From Hygrophila difformis (lineage: Eukaryota; Streptophyta; Magnoliopsida; Lamiales; Acanthaceae), in contig JAOANR010000003.1 in the NCBI GenBank assembly GCA_030278955.1, positions 36,412,054 to 36,476,053 on the forward strand: a DNA stretch of 64,000 bases, read 5' to 3'. Made by a program: the position numbers and the translations under genes. Of this stretch, positions 11,536-20,992 are shown piece after piece; the first letter of the stretch is position 1, and each line of letters opens with the position of its first letter. The notes beneath the pieces were generated by a model, which saw only the letters and a list, made by a program, of their open reading frames with translations, made no database searches and was not told the origin of the DNA.

Positions 11536-11707
11536 ATCTAGTTTAAATTATGTCAAGTAGTTGGTAATTTGAAACACAAGCTTGAAATGAGTAACCGAGT
11601 AGAAAATCTTAGTAAACGACGTGGGCCCTGCTTCTATCGCACATCCTCCAGTGAACGATCCGGTCTTACTATAAATTACTGCAATTTTTGACATCGTGCG
11701 CTTTCGG

Positions 11708-11857
11708 GCCACAATTTCCTACATGAGTATATAAAAACGTGACAACCTATAAATATATCCATAATCCCAACTCCATCTTCATAATTGGTTTCATTAAATA
11801 AAATTAAATCGGGATTATATTCTTTTCAGAAAATACTCATATAGTGGGAAATTGTCA
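11708..11857. mobile_element. MITE-like inverted-repeat element
   Basis: Left end ACAATTTCC..ATGAGTAT (about 11710-11731) and right end ATACTCAT..GGAAATTGT (about 11833-11855) are near-complementary, with a spacer of about 100 AT-rich bases and no ORF. The size and imperfect terminal inverted repeats of about 22 bp suit a MITE. I see no clear target duplication, so the superfamily is undetermined. Confidence 0.5.
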
Positions 11858-11867
11858 AAAGTTTCAG

Positions 11868-12832
11868 TGAGCTATGTCTAAACAATCAAAACACTTTTCA
11901 AAAACCCGTTAATCTAGGCTGAGCTAGATCTTCACGTGAAGTAGGGGTGAGTGCTCTGCCGGGTGCCCCTCTATCTCGAAATTCGAGCCTGAATGATCTA
12001 AATGTGAAATACTGTGAAATTGTGTCAAAACGGCCATTGAAAAACTAGTCTACACTCTCGGCTGTATCCGAATGGTTACTCGAGGCTCCAGAGTGGACTA
12101 TGTATGGCGTGATAAGCGGGTTGCTTCGGCAGTTTTCCGAAACTTGATATTGAGAAACGAGACACTTGAGAAACTTCGTTGTGGCGTCCTCTTCTTAGTT
12201 AACGGGGAAAATTAAAAGACTTGGAATTTATATTTATTTAGTTATGTCGTTACTTATGCATTTTAAATTATGTCTTTAAATTATACCTATGCCTTAAATT
12301 ATCATTTTTAAATTTAATTTAGTTATGATAAAATGTGAATTAAATTATTGTCTATTAATTAGTTAAACTACATGTTTTAAATATGCATGCTTAAAAATGA
12401 GTTGTTAATTATTAAATTTTTAAAACCCCTTTATTGCTATTTTAGGGATTATCTTACTCAGTATTCTTTAATACTGATTAATATTGTTTTATGTTTTTCC
12501 ATTACAGAGTACGGAGTATGAGCATGCATTTGGGGAAATTATTTTGGACATTACTTTATTATTCCATATGACTGCATACGGGCCTGTTAACCTGTGTTTT
12601 GGCCATGTCGGCCCTTTACTTTATTTCCGCTGCATAAACTTAATTATTATTCGTACATGGATGATTACTATTCTATTTTAAATATAAGTACTTCCGGACT
12701 TGGTTGTTTTTAAACTGTTTTTGAAATACCATTATCCTTGCATCTCTCAAGTGAGCTCGAATGAAGTCGGGTCTTGCTTGGGAGGTGTGGCGGTGGCATC
12801 CCGGCCTGGGTTATCAAATCCGGGGTGTTGCA
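11868..12832 (+). repeat. Element B 5' LTR, truncated at its 5' side
   Basis: Matches B's 3' LTR from 29721 onward, nearly base for base at first, and ends GGGGTGTTGCA just before the primer site. The U3 and most of R are absent; the left border abuts the MITE-like element. Confidence 0.85.
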
Positions 12833-12835
12833 AGT

Positions 12836-12850
12836 TGGTATCAGAGCCCG
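12836..12850 (+). promoter_or_regulatory. Primer-binding site, element B
   Basis: TGGTATCAGAGCCCG, three bases after the LTR end; complementary to the 3' end of initiator Met tRNA. Confidence 0.9.
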
Positions 12851-13292
12851 GAATATTTTAAAGTTATTATTTTAAAGAGCCCGGAATATTTTTAAAGCTA
12901 GTATTATTATTTTTAAACTATTATTTTAAAAACTAGTATTATTTTAGAACCATTGTTTTTAAAACTATTATTTTTAAGCCCAAGTTTTTAGCCCAAGTCA
13001 TTTTACTTATTATTTTATAAAAGTCAATTTTTTAGCCCAAAAACTTTTAGCCCAAAATTTTTATTTACGTAGTCCAATATTTTTAAGCCCAAAGATTTAT
13101 TATTTTTGGCCCAATATAGAGGCCCAAAATTTTATTATTATTATCCATGAAATAACTTTATTTTAAATACATGGATAAATTAAATTTTGTTGGGGGGATT
13201 GCATATGCATACTTGCATGTAGATTTAATTTTTTGCATCTCCTAACTTTACACTTGACATGTTCTAACTCTAACCTACCCTGTTGACACTAG
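12851..13292 (+). other. Element B untranslated leader with conserved cassette
   Basis: AT-rich, with many AGCCCAA words, GGCCCAATATAGAGGCCCAA (13108-13127), CCATG/ACATGG words (13144-13174), a G6 tract (13192-13197) and GCATATGCAT (13201-13210). No ORF. Confidence 0.7.
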
Positions 13293-13697
13293 GTGGCCGA
13301 ACCAAATGCGAATATGGTAAACCTTATGATGAAATTGATCAACGCAAATCTCGAACTACCACAAAATGTAAACAATTTCAAATTGCGAGTAGAATAACTG
13401 GAGGCTAATCTGACCCACTTGGGACATCTGAGAGAGGCAGATCAACACGACCTAACCCAACTCAAAGTTCAAGTCTCTGAACTCCAAACCCAAGAGGCTG
13501 AACTCCGAAACAAGAATAATAACGTAGATGCCCAAATAGGGCACGTGGCGTGGGAGCTGATTAAGCTAGCTAACCTAGCTGATGGTGCGATTGTTCATAG
13601 CCCGGAGCATGCACCCGATGCTGCTGGAGCTAATGGTCCACCAGGCCCAGTGGTCCATGGGCCCTATGGAACCCTTGGGCTCTGGCCAAGTTCCTGA
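13293..13697 (+). pseudogene. Extra ORF before gag in element B (broken coiled-coil ORF)
   Basis: Occupies the place between leader and gag where element C has its 151-codon ORF (18861-19316). The start codon looks changed (GTG GCC GAA against ATG GCC GAT in C) and a TAA interrupts it at 13395-13397, after which a 92-codon frame from 13419 stays open. The open part is rich in heptad-like leucines and charged residues (for example LTQLKVQVSELQTQEAEL), suggesting a coiled coil, then Pro/Gly-rich. Direct residue identity with the C ORF is low, so homology rests mainly on position, start context and coiled-coil character. Function unknown. Confidence 0.55.
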
Positions 13698-13699
13698 AG

Positions 13700-13830
13700 A
13701 GGAGGACTCTATAAAGGATCCGGCTACCTATTCCCCCTAGGATTAGGAATCTATTGATGCATTATTATTATTAGATCTGTTACTAGTATTGCTATCATGG
13801 CTTGTACTCGAATAAAATTTACTATTGAGC
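13700..13830 (+). other. Short non-coding tail after the extra ORF
   Basis: AT-rich sequence resembling what follows the extra ORF in element C; ends in A-rich runs (13828-13850) where the reverse fragment begins. Confidence 0.4.
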
Positions 13831-14029
13831 AATAAAAAAAATAAAAAAAATTCAAGCATTTATATTATAAGTTACTCCGTATATTTAAGATGCCATTTAA
13901 TCCTATGTTAAAAAAAATACATATATATATAATATATATGTATGTGTGTATGTATATATAAATATAATAACAATAATAATATATATATGTATGCATATAT
14001 GATAAATGCTCATCCAGACAATCATCATA

Positions 14030-14446
14030 CAAGGGCACGACAATCAAAGCAGATAATCGAACAGTAATACTTACTCAACACTATAAACTCATAAACTACG
14101 AACAATACTGAATCACAGCCAACATAATCGTCATCATACAATTCCATGAGGTAATAATCACCCAAAGCTAGCTTGTAAGGATTGTCTCCGATGTCGTACG
14201 GATCCCCTTTGTCGCACATAGATCGCAGATGAGATGGGCATGAGTGATCACCCTACTACCTCGGCCTCGACGCATACCCCTCAAGTTGTCCTCAATACAA
14301 GCCCCCACATTCACCCTACCGCCTCGGGCGATAAAGTAAATGGTCTCGTAAACATGATCTATGACAATGTGGCTCCAAGTAATCGGCCGGACGCGTCCTA
14401 ACCATGTCTGAGTAAGAGTACGCCAGGGAGTGTCCATCGTCGTCAA
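14030..14446 (-). pseudogene. Athila-like gag domain, frameshifted continuation
   Basis: Continues the domain in a different frame: WLGRVRPITWSHI..IYFIARGGRVNVG..VITHAHLICDLCATKGI, which fits the family pattern of a PTTHTS-like turn, an INVG element and a LItxLCxxaGV end. A further open stretch in another frame (14025-14219) is acidic and may be more of the same protein. At least one frameshift makes it a pseudogene. Confidence 0.45.
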
Positions 14447-14883
14447 ACACTGAAACCTAGGTAGCGACCACGAACCAAGACACGGGACATGTCATCGTGC
14501 TCCCCTAATCCGCCAATGTTGGCGATAACCTCCATAGCTAGATACCCCGAAGCTGGGCCCTCAGGATGGCGCGCAAGCCCCGTCCACTGGAGGAGATCCA
14601 AAACTGTGCGGTCTCTATCGTCATCCATCATGCGGGGATGGATGCCTCTCTCAGGAACGTAAGCCCGGTTCCTGCGCAGCTTATCGAAGTGGAAGTCCTG
14701 AGCGGCCATGGACAAGAACCGACGTCTATCGTGCCGGCGAGGACACTCCTCATAGGGGAGATCCCGCTGCTCCTCCTCCTCCTCGGACTCACTCTCATCC
14801 GTATCCGGCAACACCGGAGCGGAAGTACTGGGGCCAACATCGTCACGCCGGGTGGCCCGTCTCTTAGGCCCCGGAGGGCACAT
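14443..14883 (-). pseudogene. Athila-like gag / putative plant transposon domain, N-terminal part
   Basis: An open frame of about 147 codons from the ATG at 14883. After a Pro/Arg start (MCPPGPKRRATRR) comes an acidic run (DESESEEEEE), then RRFLSMAAQDFHFDKL and a stretch ending in VLVRGRYLGFSV. This order (basic-acidic head, RFLS-like start, a (V/I)xGxxVxF element) resembles the N-terminal gag region of Athila elements that databases call a putative plant transposon protein domain; I recognise it by general likeness. Translation upstream of 14883 looks like leader, so I reject a longer start. The frame is lost near 14443, where the rest of the domain continues in another frame. Confidence 0.5.
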
Positions 14884-15811
14884 AAGAGTGGACAAAACAA
14901 TCCACATAAAGAGTAGCATCCTGCGGAAATGTCCAACACCAAATATAAGGCTACTATCCTCACAATAACCGAACAAACAGGAATACACAGAAAGACATCA
15001 TGCCCCATCACTCATTATCATCAAATGGGAGTTAATCCCAACAAAGTGAACATCAAAACAAATCTCAAAATCTTTGTGGCATTCTATCGAACACATTATG
15101 GGCACAATAAACCAAGTACCAAATTTGGTTACAAAATTCATGGAAATTGCCCCCAATTGAAACAATCACTCAATCGACCACCAATAAACACAATGTAGCC
15201 CCAAACAACAACAATCGACTTAATCTCATGCCTACATTGTCGATTAAAATTGAAATGAGCATAGACTCCCAATAATTCAAAATCCAACAAGGAACTACCA
15301 AGAACATATGTACATTATTGCATAAACTCATCCAAATCAACAAAAATAACATCTATTATCACATATGCTCGCTAATTTGCACAAATCAAGCCTAAAACTA
15401 ACAAATCCTCAATTTCTACACATAAACCCTAATTCCTAAATCTGTCCAAAAATCGAGCAAACCAAAGTGTGGAAATTGAAATTGGTAAGTGATAATAGAA
15501 GGTTCATACCTTACTAGGTGAAATCAAAGTCGAAATCAAGAAATTTTGGGGTGAAGAGACCGAATTCGAGGGAAAATGGGAGTAGTGTCGCGGGTGTGGG
15601 AAGGAAAATGAAGTGAGATCCGCACACCCTAGCTCGTGCCCCCTTTTTTTTCGGTCTGACGTGCTCGCGCGGCTGCGGCGCGATATCCGTCCGCACCGTG
15701 CGGAGACCGCGCGAGGTCCGAATTTTGTTTTATTTATTTTATTTTATTTTATTTATTTAATTCTATTTCTTTAGTCTCATGCTATTCCGCTCTATTCGCT
15801 TGATCAACCCG

Positions 15812-16032
15812 AGCCTACATAATAAAGTGATGCGACAACATGGAGTACCACATGACATCATTTCCGATAGAGACAGTAGATTTGTCTCTCACTTTTGGAC
15901 TACGCTGCAAGAAGTTCTCAGTGCGCAAATTAAGATGAGTACCGCATTCCACCCGATGACGGATGGACAGATGGAGAGAACGATTCAAACGTTAGAGGAC
16001 ATGCTGAGAGCGTGTGTCTTAGAGTTTAAGGG
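15812..16032 (+). pseudogene. pol: Integrase core fragment of element B
   Basis: Encodes part of the Ty3 integrase catalytic core: RQHGVPHDIISDRDSRF (second catalytic Asp), [12 protein letters not shown], then [12 protein letters not shown] (catalytic Glu region). Homology to element C's pol begins near 15812; upstream codons do not match, marking the deletion junction. It stops at 16032, where element C inserted; the frame continues at 27049 after the duplicated AAGGG, so the insertion was clean. The rest of pol upstream is gone. Confidence 0.88.
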
Positions 16033-18602
16033 TGTAATACCCGAGAAATCGACGTCGAAAATTAAATCCAAAAATTTGAGAATCGGATTTAATTATCGAA
16101 ACCGAAATAATTCCGAGAGAGCAGAATTAAATATTTTCGGACGATAACAACTCGAAGTGAGGTATCGAATTATTCAAATGATCTCGGATAATTCATATTA
16201 TGATTTTTTTTTAAAATTAAAAATCATAATAATATTTTTATAAAAAAAATAGAAAACCGCAGCAGGTAGCCGCGCAGCGGCGACGCGCCACGCGCAGGCA
16301 GCTGCTGGTCTGCGTTTCCACGCGTTTCACGCGGTTGTCACCTCATTTCCCGAGGAGGGCGATTCCAACCGATTGGAATCCATTCCTAAGGCATTCATGA
16401 ACGTATTGGGATGATTGTGGACAGTTTTTGAGTGTAGTAACTCCACTTTTAAGTTGAAAAAGGAGGATTCATGAACTTGGAATGGATAAAGTTGAACCAT
16501 GATAGGTGTTGGGGGATTGAATGGATTTGGGAGGATAGAAAAACGAGAATTGACTGCCATAATTTGTTCTCCCATTACCTAGGGACATTATGGCAGTCAT
16601 TGAGGCCATTAACCATCCATTCCACACTCCAAAAATCATTCACAAACCTTACCTTTCCTTTCCTCCGAAAATCAGCTTTCTCTTGAGAGTGGTGAGTTTG
16701 TGTGAAGGTTCTTCGGTTCTCCAGAGGCCTTAGGTGATTCTCAAGCATCTTAGGCAGTCAACCATTGATAGGTAAGTGTTCTAATCCAATCCCTTGTCCC
16801 TAACTTCGAATTTCAACCCTAGATCTAAGGATCTTTCCCAACCTTTTCAAATAGGGGCTTTCGGGGGAGTATTGGTTGAAGAGGGGACTGTTTTGGTCGA
16901 TCTTGAAGCAATCAAAAGGGAGGATTTCGATCCAAAACTCACCAAAGGTAAGTTAGTATTGTGCATTTCATGTTTTAGGGGTTTTGGTTGAGAGTCCACC
17001 GAGTTCTAGTTCAATCTCTTTCCATTGTCAAAACTGCCAAATAGGGTTTTCATCCGCATAGTTCATGTTGTTCTGCGATTTTCACTTAGATCCGTATGTT
17101 TTTAGAAGATCCTTTCTGAATGAAAAATGTTCCTAACATCTTAAATATGCTCTCTGTAAATTTTCATAATTTTTTAACATGTTTTGGTCATCGAAATGGG
17201 ATCTGGTATTTGGCTTTAACTTGCTGTCAGTTTTTTTGTGTTTATGGATTCCGAACTTGTTGTCTGTTTTAGTCCACACTATGATCGTTTTCCGTGGTTG
17301 ATGTCTGCATGAAACTTGTTCCATTTTGTGTCTAGGTCATCTCTGTAAAATTTCATAATTTTAGGAGCATGTTCGAAATTGATATGGATTTTTAAATGGA
17401 CTGTGGTCGGATGAACAGTAGAAGTTGAACTCCTTGGAAAAATAGGTTCTAAAATCATTTTTTTTAGGTCACTTAGATTTCAATTTTGAAGAAGCCTATT
17501 TCTAAGAAAAATGTTCATTTGGATGTGTTCTAGCTCCTATAAAAATTTCAAAATTTTTGAAAATGTTTTGCTATGTTCCCGGACGTGATCTTTGAAACTG
17601 CCGTAGGGCTAATTTTATCGGTAAATCTTACCTTACGTATTTTGATGATCTACGAGTCGAATGGTTCTCATTTTTGGAAATGTATGAAATCTGGGAAGGT
17701 ATGATATTGTAAAGCGTAAAAATACGTTCTTTTGAAACTTTGTAAGTTTTGATCGAGTGTGATGCCCAATGTGTTAGAGGGTAAGTGCACTTAGCGCGAA
17801 CTCGTTGGGCCGCCCCCTCTTTTGTGGCCAAAACGGCACATATAATATTGTGGTTTCATGATTGTAAGAGTCTATACTCCTAGGTGTATCCGTATGGGTT
17901 ATCTAGGGCTCCGGAGTGGTCTGTATAGGGTCACTGCTTTCACATCCCTCGTGGATACGAGTCCCAGAGGTGGGTTGATTCAAAGGGTACGTCCCTAGAA
18001 TCGTTATTGTGTATTGTGAGTTCTTGTGGGTGTAAATCCCAAGGGCTGAATTGGTATCCTCGATTAAAATAAACAATGGTAAAATATTTGTGTGACAAAG
18101 CGTAAGATGTTTCGGAAAACTACTTTTATTCGTCTTTTCCTTTCTAAATTTAAAATCCTATCTTTTAATTCACTCTAAAAACTTTAAAATTTTCTATGCT
18201 ATATATTAACTTACGCAGTACCTTTTGTACTGATAAATTATTGTTTTCCATTTTCTTACAGATTTTGCAGAGTAAGCAATTGCACGTCGGGATGGGATTT
18301 CGCAATAAAAAGACTTGTCGCAATTACTTTAACTTTATTTTCCGCATTAAGACTCTGGACTTTGGACTTTGGATTTGGCCGCTTGTTTTGGCCCTTATTT
18401 TGCTTCCGCACTACTTATTTACTTTATGCATGACGAACTCTGATTTTAACTTCGGGCTTTATTGAATGGTTTTAAATTATTTTAAAGAATTGATACAACT
18501 AGCATTAGCATCTTTCTAGATAAGCTCGATTTTGATCGCGTCTTATCTAGAAAGGTGTGGCGGTAGCGTCCCGGCCTGGGTGATCAAATCCGGGGTGTTA
18601 CA
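16033..18602 (+). repeat. Element C 5' LTR (2570 bp)
   Basis: TGTAATACCCGAG ... CCGGGGTGTTACA. Contains an AT hairpin (about 16194-16234), an A-rich run, GC-rich palindromes (16255-16330), three diverged modules (about 17110-17195, 17300-17380, 17495-17580), a stem-loop relative (17775-17825) and the U5 end. The short ORFs inside are chance ORFs. Confidence 0.93.
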
Positions 18603-18605
18603 AAG

Positions 18606-18620
18606 TGGTATCAGAGCCCA
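18606..18620 (+). promoter_or_regulatory. Primer-binding site, element C
   Basis: TGGTATCAGAGCCCA, three bases after the LTR; initiator Met tRNA type. Confidence 0.92.
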
Positions 18621-18644
18621 ACAATTTTTCAAGCTATTATTTTC

Positions 18645-18803
18645 GGCCCACTATAGAAGCCCAACGTATTGAATATTATTTTAAAGCATTTTAAATATTA
18701 TCTCCATGGACAAGAAACTTTTAAAACCCATGGAAAATATATATCTCGAAATTTCGGCAAGTCTCAAATTAATTATTATTTTTGGGGGGAAATGCATGTG
18801 CAT
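18645..18803 (+). other. Element C leader cassette
   Basis: GGCCCACTATAGAAGCCCAA (18645-18664), CCATGGA and CCCATGG (18712-18735), a G6 tract (18784-18789) and GCATGTGCAT (18794-18803): the shortest version of the cassette seen in elements A, B and G. Confidence 0.7.
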
Positions 18804-18860
18804 TAACATACTCTTTTTTTACAAATGTGCCAAATTCTTAATGTAAAACTTGTATGTTAG

Positions 18861-19316
18861 ATGGCCGATCCGAGGTTGCAAGACTCCATCCTGCGCGTTC
18901 TGTGTTCCATGTCCGATATTACGCATGAGCTGCGTCACTTTCGTAGGGATGCCAAAAACGACGGGAATCATATTAGGTCCTTGGAAGAAAAGATTGAGGA
19001 ATTGACCATAAAAACTAATCAGGTTATTGAACGCCAAACTACCTTAGAGACCGAGTTTGATGACTGTCGTCATCACGTCCACATGCTGCATGGACGGCTT
19101 ATCGCACTGGAGGGAGTGGTGATTGGGCTGCAAAATCAGCTCAATCCTGGGCCGGAGATGGAGGTAGAAGAGGAGGAGGATCCGGACGAGCACGTTGATA
19201 TTGAGGACGAGGAGCCCGAGGAGGCCGTGGAGAACCCTCCACTGCCTCTTGATACGGATGAGGAGATCGAAGCCGACCGCAGGATACTCGGCTACTCCCC
19301 TGATTATCTGCTCTAG
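18861..19316 (+). CDS. Extra ORF upstream of gag: coiled-coil protein with acidic tail (151 aa)
   Basis: An intact ORF between leader and gag, separate from gag by about 370 bp. The start ATG at 18861 is the first after the leader, and a GTG sits at the same place in element B. Residues about 20-90 have heptad-like spacing and strong charge (RSLEEKIEELTIKTNQVIE), predicting a coiled coil; residues about 95-140 are very acidic (VEEEEDPDEHVDIEDEEPEE). No zinc knuckle, no enzyme motif, no signal peptide. I do not recognise the family. It is the only open frame in element C although gag and pol carry stops, which could be chance because it is short. Possible roles (particle assembly, chromatin contact) are pure inference. 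Confidence 0.7.
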   Translation: MADPRLQDSILRVLCSMSDITHELRHFRRDAKNDGNHIRSLEEKIEELTIKTNQVIERQTTLETEFDDCRHHVHMLHGRLIALEGVVIGLQNQLNPGPEMEVEEEEDPDEHVDIEDEEPEEAVENPPLPLDTDEEIEADRRILGYSPDYLL

Positions 19317-19684
19317 GCTATGGCATGCGATTTCTGTTGGCCGGATCTTTACATTGCTTGTCTTCATTAGTATTTCATTTCTGAACTTTGCGTATTAGTA
19401 TTACCACATTTTGCTTATCCTACCATTACCACATTTTACGTAGTGGTAATCTAGTGCTATATATTATATTGATGTAGTTCCTTATTATTACGTAGTGGTA
19501 ATCTAGTGCTATATATATATATATATTGATGTAGTGCTATATATATATTGATGTAGTTCCTTATTATTAGAGTTCCTTATCTTTCGCACTTAGAGCTTAT
19601 GAGCTAGATTTCTAATCATAGTCTAACCTGACTATTAACCCACACTTAACTGCATATCTTACCTCTGCGTGCTTGACTATCAGA
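19317..19684 (+). other. Spacer between extra ORF and gag, with short duplications
   Basis: Non-coding. The phrase TACGTAGTGGTAATCTAGTG occurs twice (near 19437 and 19489) and ATTGATGTAGTTCCTTATTA twice (near 19470 and 19549), with TA runs between: local tandem duplication. Confidence 0.7.
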
Positions 19685-20992
19685 ATGCCGCCAAGAGGAA
19701 GACCGAGGATGGAGATTCCAATCAATGAAAATGCTAACATTCCTGCTGGAGCGAATCCGCCTAACCCTGGAGGCCAAGCTAACCCAGCTCCTAATGCTTT
19801 AGACGAACGACTTAGGACAGTCGAGCAGGTCCTTATCACTTTGGGGAATGCTGAAGTCAATCGAGCACAAGCAGCAGTGCCGCCTCCGGCAGCCCGAATA
19901 AATTACTTGGCGATGGTGAACCCCTACCAGCCGCCCCATTATGATGTACAGGAGGATCCCGCAAAGCTAGAAGACTGGATCAGGACATTCGACAAGCTTT
20001 TGAACGCCGTCAGATGTCCCGAGAATGAGAAAGTGGGAGTGGCGACGTACTACTTAAGTGGGGAAGCAGATGAGTGGTGGCAGAACCACCAAGGAGGGCT
20101 TGTTGATGGCGAACACATCTATTTTTGGGAAGAGTTCAAGGAGATGATGAGAGAGAGGTTCTACCCCCTTAGCACGAAGACTGCTAAGTACGAAGAGTTC
20201 ATCAACCTTCGTCAGGGCACCCAGACGGTACAGGAGTATTACTCAAAGTTTAAGGAACTCGTCCGATTTGCTCCAAGACTTGTGCCAACTGATGCTAATA
20301 AAGCCCAGAAGTTTGAAATGGGATTGAACCTCAGTATTAGAGAAATATTGGTGGGAGGACAGCATACTACTCTGCACGTTGTATACGACCGAGCGGTGGC
20401 GATCGCCCGGGTGCAGCAGCTAAAAAAAAAAGACCATGGAGAATCGAGCAAGGGCTCGAACAACTTTGATAAGAGGAACCGGAACAACAGCGGAAACAAT
20501 TTCAGGAAAGGAAATGAGTAAGGGAGGAATGATGGACAGAGGAGGCCAGAAAACAGAGAATTTAATCAGGGAGGAAACGGAAACAGAAGGCCGGAGAACC
20601 AAGGTGCATTCATACCTAGGTGCCAGCGGTGCAATATTCCGCACTTGGTGCGTGAATGCCCAAAACCAGGGCATTGTTATCAATGAGGCAGAGAAGGCCA
20701 TATGAAAAAGGAATGCTGGACAAGAGAGGATCGCATCGATAAGAGGCCGGATCTGCTGAACCGACCTCAGGGGAACAGGCCAGCTGGGCCGAACCAGCAG
20801 AACAACCAAGGTCAGAGGTTCCCTCTGGCACAGGGGCCACCTCAAAATCAAAACCAGCAAGGCAACCAAGGTTGAGCGATGGGACGCTTGAACGTGATCA
20901 ACCAAGCGGATTTGGCCGCTCAAGACGATGTGATCAGAGGTACGTTTACTGCTTTTAATTCTATCTGCGTTAGATCTACCTGCGCCGAATAA
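19685..20992 (+). pseudogene. gag: gag of element C (nonsense-mutated)
   Basis: Starts at ATG 19685 (MPPRGRPRME). The gag domain has the same motifs as A and G (FYPLSTKTAKYEEF, VQEYYSKFKELVRF). The frame is open to a TAA at 20519-20521; beyond it the same frame still reads a Gly/Asn/Arg-rich linker, a first knuckle (CQRCNIPHLVREC) and a second one in which the second Cys codon is replaced by TGA, then a Gln/Asn-rich tail with another TGA, then MGRLNVINQADLAAQD leading towards the protease. These three stops and no visible frameshift before the protease show decay by point mutation. The Gag made would lack RNA-binding knuckles. Confidence 0.88.

Larger units (their letters stand above)
9306..11707. 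repeat. Non-coding flank of an old unidentified repeat, right part
   Basis: No credible gene in 2.4 kb. Seen: GATGCGGT/ACCGCATC words and a palindrome (9425-9446) as in 1-717; a phrase AAAAAGGTCnC..GGGATAACGATTAG repeated at about 9716-9748 and 9812-9848; a tandem array of a GCTTTCTTAGAATAATTTTA unit (about 11385-11535); and near 11600-11700 a stretch resembling the U5 end of plant Athila/Tat-type LTRs (a direction I infer from general likeness only). Probably a decayed LTR or leader of a large non-coding retroelement. Confidence 0.4.
13830..15765 (-). mobile_element. Reverse fragment of another Ty3 element with an Athila-like gag ORF
   Basis: Read on the reverse strand: GC-rich LTR-like block (15600-15715), a leader with possible intron signals, an ATG at 14883, a gag-like reading frame with a frameshift, then AT-rich sequence with TA repeats (13915-14000). 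The borders are approximate and I see no TSD. It replaces B's gag-to-integrase interior, so it may have arrived with a deletion or an ectopic repair event rather than by clean integration. Confidence 0.5.

Noticed and set aside
14566..14916. 116-codon + strand ORF
   Set aside because: Shadow of the reverse-strand Athila-like gag frame.
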